A stretch of DNA of 64,000 nucleotides from Streptomyces radiopugnans (GTDB lineage Bacteria > Actinomycetota > Actinomycetes > Streptomycetales > Streptomycetaceae). The notes beneath the pieces are model-generated. The model was not told the DNA's origin. It made no database searches and worked only from the letters and a program-made list of their open reading frames with translations. The DNA lies in contig NZ_FOET01000012.1 in assembly GCF_900110735.1 (NCBI RefSeq), positions 124,001-188,000 on the forward strand, written 5' to 3'. The translations under genes and the position numbers were made by a program. This document shows positions 51,256 through 60,327 of this stretch, in pieces (within the stretch, counting starts at the first letter, position 1; the number at the start of each line of letters is the position of its first letter).

Positions 51256-51753
51256 GTGACCCAGACCAGCGACAACGTCACCTGGCTCACCCAGGAGGCG
51301 TACGACCAGCTCAAGGCCGAGCTGGAGTACCTGTCGGGTCCTGCCCGCATCGAGATCGCCAAGAAGATCGAGGCGGCCCGCGAGGAAGGCGACCTCCGCG
51401 AGAACGGCGGCTACCACGCGGCCAAGGAGGAGCAGGGCAAGCAGGAGCTGCGGGTACGCCAGCTCACCCAGCTGCTGGAGAACGCCAAGGTCGGCGAGGC
51501 TCCCGCGGACGACGGCGTGGTCGAGCCCGGCATGGTGGTCACCGTCGCCTTCGACGGTGACGAGGACGACACGATCACCTTCCTCCTCGCCTCCCGCGAG
51601 TACGCCAGCTCGGACATCGAGACCTACTCCCCGCAGTCCCCGCTGGGCCGGGGTGTGAACGGCAAGAAGGTCGGCGACGACGCCGAGTACGAGCTGCCCA
51701 ACGGCAAGACGGCCTCGGTGCGGGTCCTGGAGGCCAAGCCGTACCAGGGCTGA
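51256..51753 (+). CDS. greA: transcription elongation factor GreA
   Basis: 165 residues. The N-terminal coiled coil is VTWLTQEAYDQLKAELEYL...RIEIAKKIEAAREEGDLRENGGYHAAKEEQG; its tip carries the acidic residues that stimulate transcript cleavage by stalled RNA polymerase (GDLREN). The C-terminal domain has FLLASREYASSDIETYSPQSPLGRGVNGKKVGDDAEYELPNG. GTG 51256 follows GAGGAG. A -10-like TAGGCT (51169-51174) gives a leader of about 75 nt. A 20-bp hairpin ends the gene. Confidence 0.96.
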   Translation: MTQTSDNVTWLTQEAYDQLKAELEYLSGPARIEIAKKIEAAREEGDLRENGGYHAAKEEQGKQELRVRQLTQLLENAKVGEAPADDGVVEPGMVVTVAFDGDEDDTITFLLASREYASSDIETYSPQSPLGRGVNGKKVGDDAEYELPNGKTASVRVLEAKPYQG

Positions 51754-51792
51754 GCCCCGCGGGACGGCCCCGTCCCGCCCCGGACGACGTAC

Positions 51793-51835
51793 GGCCCCCG
51801 GCCGCCACGGAAGGTTTCCGTGGCGGCCGGGGGCC
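51793..51835. terminator. 20-bp hairpin terminator with GGT loop
   Basis: A perfect 20-bp stem (51793-51812 with 51816-51835) and a GGT loop between convergent greA and the ABC transporter operon. It has the same loop and proportions as the hairpin at 33044-33090. Confidence 0.85.
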
Positions 51836-51889
51836 GGTTCGCCGCACTCCGGCGTGCCCGGGAACGGGCCGGGCGCGCGGGCCGGGCGG

Positions 51890-52750
51890 TCAGGCCGCCG
51901 AGCGGTACTTGCGCACCGCCAGGGTGCGGAAGAACGCGATGATCAGCGCCGACCACAGCAGCGAGGCCAGTACCGGGTTCTGCATGGGCCAGGCGTCGGG
52001 CGCCTGGTAGCCGGGCGGAAGGTTGCCGAACAGCTCGCGGGCCGCCAGCACGGTCGCGCTGAACGGGTTCCACTCGGCGACGTGCTGGAGGAACGACGGC
52101 ATGTTCTCCGAGGGCACGAAGGCGATCGAGATGAAGGTCAGCGGGAACAGCCAGATCAGCCCGCCGGAGGTCGCCGCCTCCGGGGTGCGCACCGACAGGC
52201 CGATCAGCGCGCCGATCCAGGTGAAGGCGTAGCCCAGCAGGAGCAGCAGGCCGAAGCCCGCCAGCGCCTTGAGGACACCCTCGTGGGCCCGCCAGCCGAC
52301 GATCGTCGCCACGACGGCCAGCACCACCAGGGTCAGCGCGGTCTGGACGAGGTCGGCGAGGGTGCGGCCGGTCAGGACCGCGCCGCGCGCCATCGGCAGG
52401 GAGCGGAAGCGGTCGATGAGGCCCTTGTGCATGTCCTCGGCGATGCCCGCGCCCGCGCCGGCCGTGGCGAAGGTGACGGTCTGGGCGAAGATGCCCGCCA
52501 TGAGGAACTCGCGGTAGGCGCCGGCGTCCACACCGGCGCCGGGGATGCTGATCGAGCCGCCGAAGACGTAGCTGAACAGCACCACGAACATGACCGGCTG
52601 GATGAGGCCGAAGATCACCATCTCCGGGATGCGCATCATCCGCAGCAGGTTGCGCTTGGCGATGGTCAGCGAGTCCGTCACGGACTGTCCGATGCCGCCG
52701 CCCGCGCGGGGCGCGCGGGTGGCGGGCGCGGAACCGGTGGTGGTGCTCAC
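51890..52750 (-). CDS. ABC-2 type exporter permease
   Basis: 286 residues with six hydrophobic helices. Features include SLTIAKRNLLRMMRIPEMVIFGLIQPVMFVVLFSYVFGG at the first helix, AEDMHKGLIDRFRSLPMARGAVLTGRTLADL (the ABC-2 signature loop) and WNPFSATVLAARELFGN near the C-terminus. This is the DrrB-like subfamily. GTG 52750 overlaps the ATPase stop as GTGA. With the ATPase it would form a drug or lipid exporter; the substrate is unknown. Confidence 0.92.
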   Translation of the reverse strand: MSTTTGSAPATRAPRAGGGIGQSVTDSLTIAKRNLLRMMRIPEMVIFGLIQPVMFVVLFSYVFGGSISIPGAGVDAGAYREFLMAGIFAQTVTFATAGAGAGIAEDMHKGLIDRFRSLPMARGAVLTGRTLADLVQTALTLVVLAVVATIVGWRAHEGVLKALAGFGLLLLLGYAFTWIGALIGLSVRTPEAATSGGLIWLFPLTFISIAFVPSENMPSFLQHVAEWNPFSATVLAARELFGNLPPGYQAPDAWPMQNPVLASLLWSALIIAFFRTLAVRKYRSAA

Positions 52751-53763
52751 TTGGCGGTCTCCTTCCGGTCCGCGGCCTGCGCGTCGGCCCGGTCGCCCGC
52801 GCCGTTCCCGCCGGCCCCGGCCTCCTCGGCCGCGTGGCCGGTCAGCGAGATGAACACGTCGTCGAGGGTCGGGCGGCGCAGGCCGACGTCGTCGATCTCC
52901 ACGCTGCGGGTGTCCAGCTCCCGGATGGCCTCGGCCAGGAGCTTGGCGCCGCCGACGACCGGGACGGTCAGCCTGCGGGTGTGCTCCTCCAGCGCGACCG
53001 CGCCCCTGCCCAGGCCCCGCAGGACCTCCTCGGCGACGCTGATGTCGTCGCGCTCGTGCACGACGACCTCGATGCGCTCGCCGCCGATGCGGGCCTTGAG
53101 TTCGTCGGAGGTGCCGCGGGCGATGACGCGGCCGTGGTCGACCACGGCGATGTCGTGGGCGAGGCGGTCGGCCTCCTCCAGGTACTGGGTGGTCAGCAGC
53201 AGCGTGGTGCCGCCGGCGACCAGTTCCTCGATGACCTCCCACAGCGCCTGGCGGTTGCGCGGGTCCAGGCCGGTGGTCGGCTCGTCCATGAACATCACGG
53301 GCGGGCTGACGACCAGCGCGGCGGCGAGGTCGAGGCGGCGGCGCATGCCGCCGGAGTACGTCTTGGCGGTCCGGTCGGCGGCGTCGGCGAGGTTGAACCG
53401 CTCCAGCAGCTCGGCGGCCCGCCGCTTGGCGTCGCGTGCGGACATCTGGTAGAGGCGGCCGACCATCTGGAGGTTCTCACGGCCGGTCAGATACTCGTCG
53501 ACGGCGGCGAACTGCCCGGACAGGCCGATGGAGCGGCGCACTTCCTGGGGGTGCTTGAGCACGTCGATGCCCGCCACGACCGCGCGGCCGCTGTCGGGCC
53601 GCAGCAGGGTGGTCAGCACTCGTACGGTGGTGGTCTTACCGGCGCCGTTGGGTCCGAGCAGGCCCAGCACGGTGCCTTCGGGGACGTCGAGGTCGACACC
53701 GTCCAGAGCCCTGACGTCGCCGAAGGTCTTGACCAGCCCTTCGGCGTGGATGGCACCTGGCAT
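52747..53763 (-). CDS. ABC exporter ATPase (DrrA-like)
   Basis: 338 residues. Walker A is GLLGPNGAGKTTTVR, the Q-loop is GLSGQFAAVDEYLTGRENL, the signature is TYSGGMRRRLDLAAAL, Walker B is PPVMFMDEPTTGLDP and the H-loop is around TTQYLEEADRLAHDI. The C-terminal DrrA-type extension ends with RRPTLDDVFISLTGH and a polar tail. This subfamily includes the daunorubicin exporter, hence the resistance label often given. Start ATG 53763 with GGGAGACC upstream. Inverted repeats at 53938-53965 may be its operator. Confidence 0.93.
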   Translation of the reverse strand: MPGAIHAEGLVKTFGDVRALDGVDLDVPEGTVLGLLGPNGAGKTTTVRVLTTLLRPDSGRAVVAGIDVLKHPQEVRRSIGLSGQFAAVDEYLTGRENLQMVGRLYQMSARDAKRRAAELLERFNLADAADRTAKTYSGGMRRRLDLAAALVVSPPVMFMDEPTTGLDPRNRQALWEVIEELVAGGTTLLLTTQYLEEADRLAHDIAVVDHGRVIARGTSDELKARIGGERIEVVVHERDDISVAEEVLRGLGRGAVALEEHTRRLTVPVVGGAKLLAEAIRELDTRSVEIDDVGLRRPTLDDVFISLTGHAAEEAGAGGNGAGDRADAQAADRKETAK

Positions 53764-53937
53764 GGAGGTCTCCCATGGGTGTGGGTGGTCGGAGAATTCG
53801 AGAAGGACGGGAAATTCGATGAATCCGGAAGGGATGGGCAACGCGGGGTGAGGAGTCGCTCCGCACCGAATGCGACGGTGCGGGCGGATGCGCGCGGACA
53901 CGCCGCGAGCGTGGTGCGGGTCAGCACTATGCAGCAA

Positions 53938-53965
53938 CGCGATATGTCGCGTAAAACGATTTACG
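53938..53965. promoter_or_regulatory. adjacent inverted repeats upstream of the ABC operon
   Basis: CGCGA-TATG-TCGCG runs into CGTAAA-ACGA-TTTACG (53950-53965). Both repeats are perfect, in an AT-rich patch about 175-200 bp before the ATPase start. They suit a PadR- or TetR-type repressor. No regulator gene lies beside the operon. Confidence 0.5.
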
Positions 53966-54052
53966 GTGTGTTCTGCGGGCGTGTCGCCCGGCACGCCCGC
54001 GCCCGGAAGCGGCGGCCCGTTCCGCACCGCCGCGCGCGGCCTGCCCCGTGCC

Positions 54053-55297
54053 TCAGCCCGTCACCGTGTAGCCGGCTCTGACCAGCGACGCCTTCACCTC
54101 GGCGCAGTGCTGCGGGCCCTTGGTCTCCAGGTGCAGATCCACCTCCACCTCCGTCAGCCCGAGCCGGGGGTCGGTCCGCACGTGGCTGATGTCCAGGACG
54201 TTGGCGTCCGCCACCGACAGCTCCGCCAGGAGCGCCGCCAGCGCTCCCGGGCGGTCGGTCAGCCGCAGCCGCAGCGACAGGTAGCGGCCCGCCGCCGCCA
54301 TGCCGTGCCGCAGTGTGCGCTGCAGCACCAGGGGATCGACGTTGCCGCCGGAGAGCACGGCCACCACCGGCCCCTCGAAGCTCTCCGGAGCCGACAGCAG
54401 CGCCGCCACCGGACTGGCGCCGGCCGGCTCGACGACGAGCTTGGCCCGCTCCAGGCAGAGCAGCAGCGCACTGGAGAGCGCGTCCTCGCTCACCGTACGG
54501 ACCTCGTCGACCATCTCGGCGATGATTCCGAACGGCACGTCCCCGGGTCGCCCGACCATGATCCCGTCGGCCATCGTCGAGACCGAGTCCAAGGTCACCG
54601 GGTGCCCGGCGGTCAGCGAGGGCGGGTACGCCGCGGCCCCCTCGGCCTGCACCCCGACCACGCGCACGTCCGGCCGCAGCGACTTCACCGCCAGTGCCAG
54701 CCCCGCCGCCAGCCCGCCGCCGCCGATGCCGACGACGACCGTGCGGACCTCCGGGCACTGCTCCAGGATCTCCAGCCCCACCGTGCCCTGGCCGGCGACG
54801 ATGTCGGGATGGTCGAAGGGGTGGATGAAGACCGCGCCGGTCTCGGCCGCGTACTCCTGCGCCGCCCGCAGCGTCTCGTCCACCACCTGTCCGTGCAGCC
54901 GCACCCGGGCGCCGTAGTCGCGGGTCGCCGCCACCTTCGGCAGCGCCGCGCCCACCGGCATGAAGACCGTCGAGCGGACCCCCAGCAGGGACGCGGCCAG
55001 GGCGACGCCCTGCGCGTGGTTGCCCGCGGAGGCGGCGACGACCCCGCGGTCGCGCTCCTCGGCGGACATCGCGGCTATCCGCACGTACGCGCCGCGGACC
55101 TTGAACGACCCGGTGCGCTGGAGGTTCTCGCACTTGAGGTGGACGGGCGAGCCGACCAGTTCGCCGAGGTGGCGGCTGCCCTCCAGCGCGGTCGTCCGGG
55201 CCACCCCGGAGAGCGTCTTCTGGGCGGCGCGTACGTCGTCGAGGGTGAGTGCCGGCGCTTCGTCGCGGCCGGTGTGCTGGACAGTGCTGGCGACCAT
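54053..55297 (-). CDS. ilvA: threonine dehydratase
   Basis: 414 residues. PLP-binding Lys66 is in GSFKVRGAY. The glycine-rich phosphate cradle is [14 protein letters not shown], with [12 protein letters not shown] and VLSGGNVDP. The C-terminal ACT-like domain (about 330-414) has [36 protein letters not shown], so allosteric control is likely. It deaminates threonine to 2-oxobutyrate, either for isoleucine synthesis or catabolism; the short single ACT domain resembles the catabolic/IlvA1 type. It is divergent from the MarR gene. Confidence 0.93.
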   Translation of the reverse strand: MVASTVQHTGRDEAPALTLDDVRAAQKTLSGVARTTALEGSRHLGELVGSPVHLKCENLQRTGSFKVRGAYVRIAAMSAEERDRGVVAASAGNHAQGVALAASLLGVRSTVFMPVGAALPKVAATRDYGARVRLHGQVVDETLRAAQEYAAETGAVFIHPFDHPDIVAGQGTVGLEILEQCPEVRTVVVGIGGGGLAAGLALAVKSLRPDVRVVGVQAEGAAAYPPSLTAGHPVTLDSVSTMADGIMVGRPGDVPFGIIAEMVDEVRTVSEDALSSALLLCLERAKLVVEPAGASPVAALLSAPESFEGPVVAVLSGGNVDPLVLQRTLRHGMAAAGRYLSLRLRLTDRPGALAALLAELSVADANVLDISHVRTDPRLGLTEVEVDLHLETKGPQHCAEVKASLVRAGYTVTG

Positions 55298-55479
55298 GCC
55301 GCCAGTCTGGCAGCCCGGCTCGCGGGCGGCTCGCGGGGACCTGGCCGGGCCCCGCGGTATCCCGCGGCGGGAGCCGCTCATTCGTACGGTGCCGGTACGG
55401 GGCGGACCCGGGGCGCGTACTCTGTGGCACACCCTCAGCCCGTCGTACCCCGTATTCACGAAGAAGCGAGCAACCGGCC

Positions 55480-56049
55480 ATGCCCACGCACCCGGACATG
55501 ACGACCGCCCACCCCCACGACGAAACGAGCGAAGAGAGCGTGCAGGCCAGCATGCCCCCCACAGCAGGCCGCCCGGACCCCGACCAGGACCGGACCGGCT
55601 CCGCACCCCTTCTCGACACCCTGCAGCACCAGGTGGCCCTCTTCGCGCGCCGCGCGGAGCAGACCCGGCTCGGCGGCGTCGGACAGGCCCGCAACTCCAT
55701 GGACCGCGCCGCCTACCTGCTGCTCAACCGGCTGGACAGGGACGGGCCCACGGGCGTCAAGGCGCTCGCCGCGGGCATGGGGATCGACTCCTCGACAGTG
55801 ACCCGCCAGGTGGCCCCGCTGGTGGAGTCCGGCCTGGTCAAACGCACCTCCCACCCCGACGACGGCCGCGCCGTGGTCCTCCAGCTCTCCCCGCGCGGCG
55901 TCTCGCGGCTGGAACAGGTGCGCGCCTCGCGGCGCGAACTGATGGAACTGCTGACGCGGGACTGGAGCGAGGAGGAGCGGACGGTCTTCTGCGAACTGCT
56001 CACCCGCTTCAACCAGGCCCTCTCCGACTTCCAGGCCGAGGGTTCCTGA
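55480..56049 (+). CDS. MarR-family transcriptional regulator
   Basis: 189 residues. The first 45 residues are polar and unstructured. The winged HTH is [62 protein letters not shown], flanked by dimerisation helices. It may respond to small phenolic or oxidising compounds, like other MarR proteins. Start 55480 or ATG 55498. Divergent ilvA and the nearby unassigned ABC exporter are possible targets, but no site links them. Confidence 0.88.
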   Translation: MPTHPDMTTAHPHDETSEESVQASMPPTAGRPDPDQDRTGSAPLLDTLQHQVALFARRAEQTRLGGVGQARNSMDRAAYLLLNRLDRDGPTGVKALAAGMGIDSSTVTRQVAPLVESGLVKRTSHPDDGRAVVLQLSPRGVSRLEQVRASRRELMELLTRDWSEEERTVFCELLTRFNQALSDFQAEGS

Positions 56050-56059
56050 CGCCGTCCGC

Positions 56060-56098
56060 CCCCGCCCGCCCCCGGAAGGCGTCCGGGGGCGGGCGGGG
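56060..56098 (+). terminator. 17-bp hairpin terminator
   Basis: A perfect 17-bp stem (56060-56076 with 56082-56098) and 5-nt loop just after the MarR gene stop. Confidence 0.8.
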
Positions 56099-56168
56099 AC
56101 GAGCCTCCGCGCTGCGGCCGCGACGCGGCGTTTGCCCCTCCCGGGCGCACAGGAGGCAGGATGGGGAC

Positions 56169-58271
56169 ATGGCCAACCGACTCGCCGCCGAGACGTCCCC
56201 CTACCTCCTCCAGCACGCGGACAACCCCGTCGACTGGTGGCCCTGGTCGCCGGATGCGTTCGAGGAGGCGCGACGGCGCGACGTCCCGGTGCTGCTCAGC
56301 GTCGGCTACAGCTCGTGCCACTGGTGCCACGTGATGGCGCACGAGTCCTTCGAGGACCGGGCCACCGCCGACTACCTCAACGCCCACTACGTGTCCGTCA
56401 AGGTCGACCGCGAGGAGCGCCCGGACGTCGACGCCGTCTACATGGAGGCCGTCCAGGCCGCCACCGGCCGGGGCGGCTGGCCCATGACCGTCTTCCTGAC
56501 GCCGGACGGCGAGCCGTTCTACTTCGGCACCTACTTCCCGCCCGAGCCCCGGCACGGGCTGCCCTCCTTCCGCCAGGTGCTGGAGGGGGTGCGCGCCGCC
56601 TGGACCGACCGGCGCGAGGAGGTCGCCGAGGTGGCCGGGCGGATCGTGGAGGACCTGGCGGGGCGGAGCATCGGCTACGGCGACGGCGGGGACGCCCCGC
56701 GCCCGCCCCGGCCGGAGGAGCTGGGCGCGGCGCTGCTCGGACTGACCCGCGAGTTCGACGCGCGGCACGGCGGCTTCGGCGGCGCGCCGAAGTTCCCGCC
56801 GTCGATGGTGCTGGAGTTCCTGCTGCGCCACCACGCCCGCGCCGGTTCCGAGGGCGCGCTGCAGATGGTGGAGGCGACCTGCGAGGCGATGGCCCGCGGC
56901 GGCATCTACGACCAGCTCGGCGGCGGTTTCGCCCGCTACTCGGTGGACGGCGCCTGGATCGTGCCCCACTTCGAGAAGATGCTGTACGACAACGCCCTGC
57001 TGTGCCGGGTGTACGCGCATCTGTGGCGCGCCACCGGCAGCGAGCGGGCGCGGCGGGTCGCACTGGGGACGGCTGACTTCATGGTCCGCGAACTGCGCAC
57101 CCCCCAGGGGGCCTTCGCCTCCGCGCTGGACGCCGACAGCGACGACGGCACCGGGCGGCACCGGGAGGGCGCGTACTACGTGTGGACGCCCGCCGAGCTG
57201 CGCGGGGTCCTCGGGGAGGAGGACGCCGAACTGGCCGCCGCCCACTTCGGGGTGACCGAGGAGGGCACCTTCGAGGAGGGGGCCTCCGTCCTCCGGCTCC
57301 CGGACGCCGACGGCCCCGCGGACGCCGGGCGGATCGAGTCCGTACGGAGCAGGCTGCTGGCCGCCCGCTCCGGGCGCCCGCGCCCGGAGCGGGACGACAA
57401 GGCCGTCGCCGCCTGGAACGGGCTGGCGATCGCCGCGCTCGCCGAGACCGGCGCCTACTTCGACCGTCCCGACCTCGTGGAGGCGGCCACCGCAGCCGCC
57501 GACCTGCTGGTCGCCGTCCACCTCGACGAGGGCGGACGCCTGGCGCGTACCTCCCGCGACGGCGCCGCGGGTTCCGGCGCCGGGGTGCTGGAGGACTACG
57601 GCGACGTGGCCGAGGGCTTCCTCGCCCTGTACTCGGTGACCGGCGAGAGCTGCTGGCTGGAGCTGGCGGGCACCCTGCTGGACACCGTGCTGAGGCGCTT
57701 CACCGCCGACGACGGCACCCTGTACGACACCGCCGACGACGCCGAGCGGCTCATCCGCCGCCCCCAGGACCCCACCGACAACGCCGCGCCCTCCGGCTGG
57801 ACGGCCGCCGCCGCGGCCCTGCTGTCGTACGCCGCCCACACCGGCTCCTCCCGCCACCGCGAGGCCGCCGAGCGGGCGCTGGGCGTCGTGACGGCGCTGG
57901 CCCCGCGCGTACCGCGCTTCATCGGCTGGGGGCTGGCCGCTGCCGAGGCGGCGCTGGACGGGCCGCGCGAGATCGCGGTGGTCGGTCCGGCCGGCGACCC
58001 TGCCACCGCCGTGCTGCACCGCACCGCACTGCTGGCCACCGCGCCCGGCGCGGTGGTGGCCGTCGGCGAGCCGGCGGCGGACGGCGCCGGGGGCGCGGAC
58101 GGTGGGGGCGGCGCGGACGCGGACACGCCCGCGCTGCTGCGCGACCGGCCGCTGCTGGACGGCCGCCCGGCCGCGTACGTCTGCCGGCACTTCGCGTGCG
58201 ACGCCCCCACGGCCGATCCGGAGCGGCTGGCGCGGACGGTGGGGGCTGTGGGGGCGTCCGCCGGGGCGTGA
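56169..58271 (+). CDS. YyaL/SSP411-type thioredoxin-domain protein
   Basis: 700 residues. An N-terminal thioredoxin-like domain has [40 protein letters not shown] (CxxC in a CHWC active site) and [23 protein letters not shown]. It is followed by a long (alpha/alpha)6-barrel region resembling N-acylglucosamine 2-epimerase/glycosidase folds ([45 protein letters not shown]). The molecular function is unknown. It is widespread and intact here. ATG 56169 follows a purine-rich ribosome site. Confidence 0.9.
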   Translation: MANRLAAETSPYLLQHADNPVDWWPWSPDAFEEARRRDVPVLLSVGYSSCHWCHVMAHESFEDRATADYLNAHYVSVKVDREERPDVDAVYMEAVQAATGRGGWPMTVFLTPDGEPFYFGTYFPPEPRHGLPSFRQVLEGVRAAWTDRREEVAEVAGRIVEDLAGRSIGYGDGGDAPRPPRPEELGAALLGLTREFDARHGGFGGAPKFPPSMVLEFLLRHHARAGSEGALQMVEATCEAMARGGIYDQLGGGFARYSVDGAWIVPHFEKMLYDNALLCRVYAHLWRATGSERARRVALGTADFMVRELRTPQGAFASALDADSDDGTGRHREGAYYVWTPAELRGVLGEEDAELAAAHFGVTEEGTFEEGASVLRLPDADGPADAGRIESVRSRLLAARSGRPRPERDDKAVAAWNGLAIAALAETGAYFDRPDLVEAATAAADLLVAVHLDEGGRLARTSRDGAAGSGAGVLEDYGDVAEGFLALYSVTGESCWLELAGTLLDTVLRRFTADDGTLYDTADDAERLIRRPQDPTDNAAPSGWTAAAAALLSYAAHTGSSRHREAAERALGVVTALAPRVPRFIGWGLAAAEAALDGPREIAVVGPAGDPATAVLHRTALLATAPGAVVAVGEPAADGAGGADGGGGADADTPALLRDRPLLDGRPAAYVCRHFACDAPTADPERLARTVGAVGASAGA

Positions 58272-58397
58272 GGACGGGCGGAGGCCCCCGCGGAGGCCCC
58301 CGCGGCGGTCCGTACGCCGCCCGTGCGTCACCCGTACGGCGCCCACGTGGGGAAAAACACGGAGCGCCTCGCCGGAGGTGTCCGTACAGTGGCCGTC

Positions 58398-59609
58398 ATG
58401 CAGGTGATCCAGTCGACGAAACTCGCCAATGTCTGCTACGAGATCCGGGGCCCGGTTCTCGAGGAGGCCATGCGGCTGGAGGCGGCGGGTCACCGCATCC
58501 TCAAGCTCAACACCGGCAATCCCGCGCCCTTCGGCTTCGAGTGCCCGCCGGAGATCCTCGAGGACATGCTGCGCAACGTCGGGTCGGCGCACGGCTACGG
58601 CGACGCCAAGGGTCTGCTGGCGGCCCGGCGCGCGGTGATGCAGTACTACCAGACCAAGGGCATCGAGCTGGACGTCGAGGACGTCTACATCGGCAACGGC
58701 GTCTCCGAGCTGATCCAGATGTCGATGCAGGCGCTGCTGGACGACGGCGACGAGGTGCTGGTGCCGGCGCCGGACTACCCGCTGTGGACGGCCTCGGTCT
58801 CGCTGTCGGGCGGCACCGCCGTGCACTACCGCTGCGACGAGCAGTCCGACTGGATGCCGGACCTCGCCGACATCGAGCGCAAGGTGACCGACCGCACCAG
58901 GGCGATCGTCATCATCAACCCCAACAACCCCACCGGCGCCGTCTACGGCGAAGAGGTGCTGCGCGGCCTGACGGACATCGCACGCCGCCACGACCTGATC
59001 GTCTACTCCGACGAGATCTACGACAAGATCCTCTACGACGGCGCCACCCACACCCCCACCGCCGCCATCGCGCCCGACCTGCTGACCGTCACCTTCAACG
59101 GGCTGTCCAAGTCCTACCGGGTGGCCGGGTACCGCTGCGGCTGGATGGCCGTCTGCGGGCCGAAGACGCACGCCGCCAGCTACATCGAGGGCCTGACGAT
59201 CCTGGCCAACATGCGGCTGTGCGCCAACATGCCGTCCCAGCACGCGGTGGCCACCGCGCTGGGCGGACGCCAGTCGATCAACGATCTGGTGCTGCCGGGC
59301 GGGCGGCTGCTGGAGCAGCGCGACACCGCGTACGACCTGCTGACGTCCATCCCGGGTGTGACGTGTGTGAAGCCCAGGGGAGCGCTGTACCTCTTCCCGC
59401 GGCTGGACCCCCAGGTCTACAAGATCAAGGACGACCGGCAGATGGTCCTCGACCTGCTGCGGGCGGAGAAGATCATGGTCGTCCACGGCACGGGCTTCAA
59501 CTGGCCCGAGCCGGACCACTTCCGCATCGTCACGCTGCCTCCCGCGCAGGACCTGGCGGACGCGGTGCAGCGGATCGGGAAGTTCCTGGACGGCTACGGC
59601 CAGCACTGA
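58398..59609 (+). CDS. pyridoxal phosphate aminotransferase (alanine/aspartate type)
   Basis: 403 residues, class I fold. PLP Lys238 is in FNGLSKSYRVAGYRCGW, with VIINPNNPTGAVY, VYSDEIYDKILYDG, LNTGNPAPFGFECPPEI and GTGFNWPEPDHFRIV. The pattern matches AlaA/alanine transaminases of the class I aminotransferases. It likely links pyruvate, alanine and glutamate pools. A -10-like TACAGT (58385-58390) lies 7 nt before ATG 58398, consistent with a leaderless transcript. Confidence 0.92.
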   Translation: MQVIQSTKLANVCYEIRGPVLEEAMRLEAAGHRILKLNTGNPAPFGFECPPEILEDMLRNVGSAHGYGDAKGLLAARRAVMQYYQTKGIELDVEDVYIGNGVSELIQMSMQALLDDGDEVLVPAPDYPLWTASVSLSGGTAVHYRCDEQSDWMPDLADIERKVTDRTRAIVIINPNNPTGAVYGEEVLRGLTDIARRHDLIVYSDEIYDKILYDGATHTPTAAIAPDLLTVTFNGLSKSYRVAGYRCGWMAVCGPKTHAASYIEGLTILANMRLCANMPSQHAVATALGGRQSINDLVLPGGRLLEQRDTAYDLLTSIPGVTCVKPRGALYLFPRLDPQVYKIKDDRQMVLDLLRAEKIMVVHGTGFNWPEPDHFRIVTLPPAQDLADAVQRIGKFLDGYGQH

Positions 59610-59733
59610 GACGCACCGAGGAGCCGCCCGCGCCCGGTGGGCGGTGCGGGGCGACCGGAGTCCGGACGGACGGGAAAGGCCTGGCGGGAGCGGCCGAAGG
59701 CGCCGGGAAACTTTCTGCACCCGCGACAACTTT

Positions 59734-59756
59734 AGACAGAGTCCAAGTTAAGATGG
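59734..59756. promoter_or_regulatory. inverted repeat in the promoter of the 141-residue protein gene
   Basis: GAGTCCA-n8-TGGACTC, a perfect 7-bp inverted repeat with an AT-rich centre (AGTTAAGA), lies about 28-50 bp before the start at 59785 in a locally AT-rich stretch. It is a strong operator candidate. The general look recalls Fur/PerR-type sites of Streptomyces, but I cannot confirm that. Confidence 0.6.
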
Positions 59757-59784
59757 ACTCCTGCATCAGCCAGGAGGCCATCCC

Positions 59785-60210
59785 ATGTACGAACCGATTC
59801 GCACGCCGTCGGTCCACACCATGGCCGATCCGGCCAGGACCGAGGGACTCCTCCCGCGCCGCTCCCGTGAGGAGGAGCTGGACAACAGGCTCGCCGGCCA
59901 TCTGACCGCGCTGCTGACCGTGACCGACGAACTCCGCGCCCACACCCCGGACGCGGAGCTGGACGACGCCGCACAGCGGCTCGACGCCCAGGTCACCCGG
60001 TTGTGCGGAGGGCGCGCCCCGCTGCGGGCCGAGCCGTCCGCCGCCGGAGCCGGCGCCTCCCGCGTCGCGGCCCTCCACCAGCGGGCCCACACGCTCGCCG
60101 GGCAGGCCCTCGTCGTGGCCACCTCCCGCTCGGACGCGGCGGCCGCCGAACTGGCCGCCGAGCGGATGGAGGCCCACGCCAGGGCGCTCGGCCTGGCCGA
60201 GGTCGGCTGA
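59785..60210 (+). CDS. small helical protein with operator-bearing promoter, unknown
   Basis: 141 residues and largely alpha-helical: LLPRRSREEELDNRLAGHLTALLTVTDELRAHTPDAELDDAAQRLDAQVTRL, then ALHQRAHTLAGQALVVATSRSDAAAAELAAERMEAHARAL. There is no signal peptide, membrane helix or known motif, and one cysteine (RLCGG). CAGGAGGCC before ATG 59785 is a good ribosome site. The promoter has a perfect inverted repeat (59734-59756), so expression is probably controlled by a dedicated repressor. Confidence 0.75.
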   Translation: MYEPIRTPSVHTMADPARTEGLLPRRSREEELDNRLAGHLTALLTVTDELRAHTPDAELDDAAQRLDAQVTRLCGGRAPLRAEPSAAGAGASRVAALHQRAHTLAGQALVVATSRSDAAAAELAAERMEAHARALGLAEVG

Positions 60211-60226
60211 CCGGCGCCGGTACGGC

Positions 60227-60281
60227 GAGGCCCGCGGGCCCTGTCCCGGCATCCTGTGCCGGGACAGGGCCCGCGGGCCTC
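60227..60281. terminator. 25-bp hairpin between convergent genes
   Basis: A perfect 25-bp stem (60227-60251 with 60257-60281) and 5-nt loop TCCTG, between the 141-residue protein gene and pckG. It is the longest looped hairpin in the window. Confidence 0.9.
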
Positions 60282-60327
60282 TCACGGGGCGGATTCCGGC
60301 CGCCCCCGCCGTACGGGCGCCGGCCGC

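Noticed and set aside
54960-56168. Fusion of an upstream open frame with the YyaL-type gene
   Set aside because: The frame is open only by GC bias; the conserved protein begins at MANRLAAET with its own ribosome site, and the MarR gene occupies the region in another frame.
55713-59729. A 1,338-codon open frame on the minus strand over the YyaL-type and aminotransferase genes
   Set aside because: Antisense artefact of codon bias; the plus-strand genes have conserved motifs and it has none.
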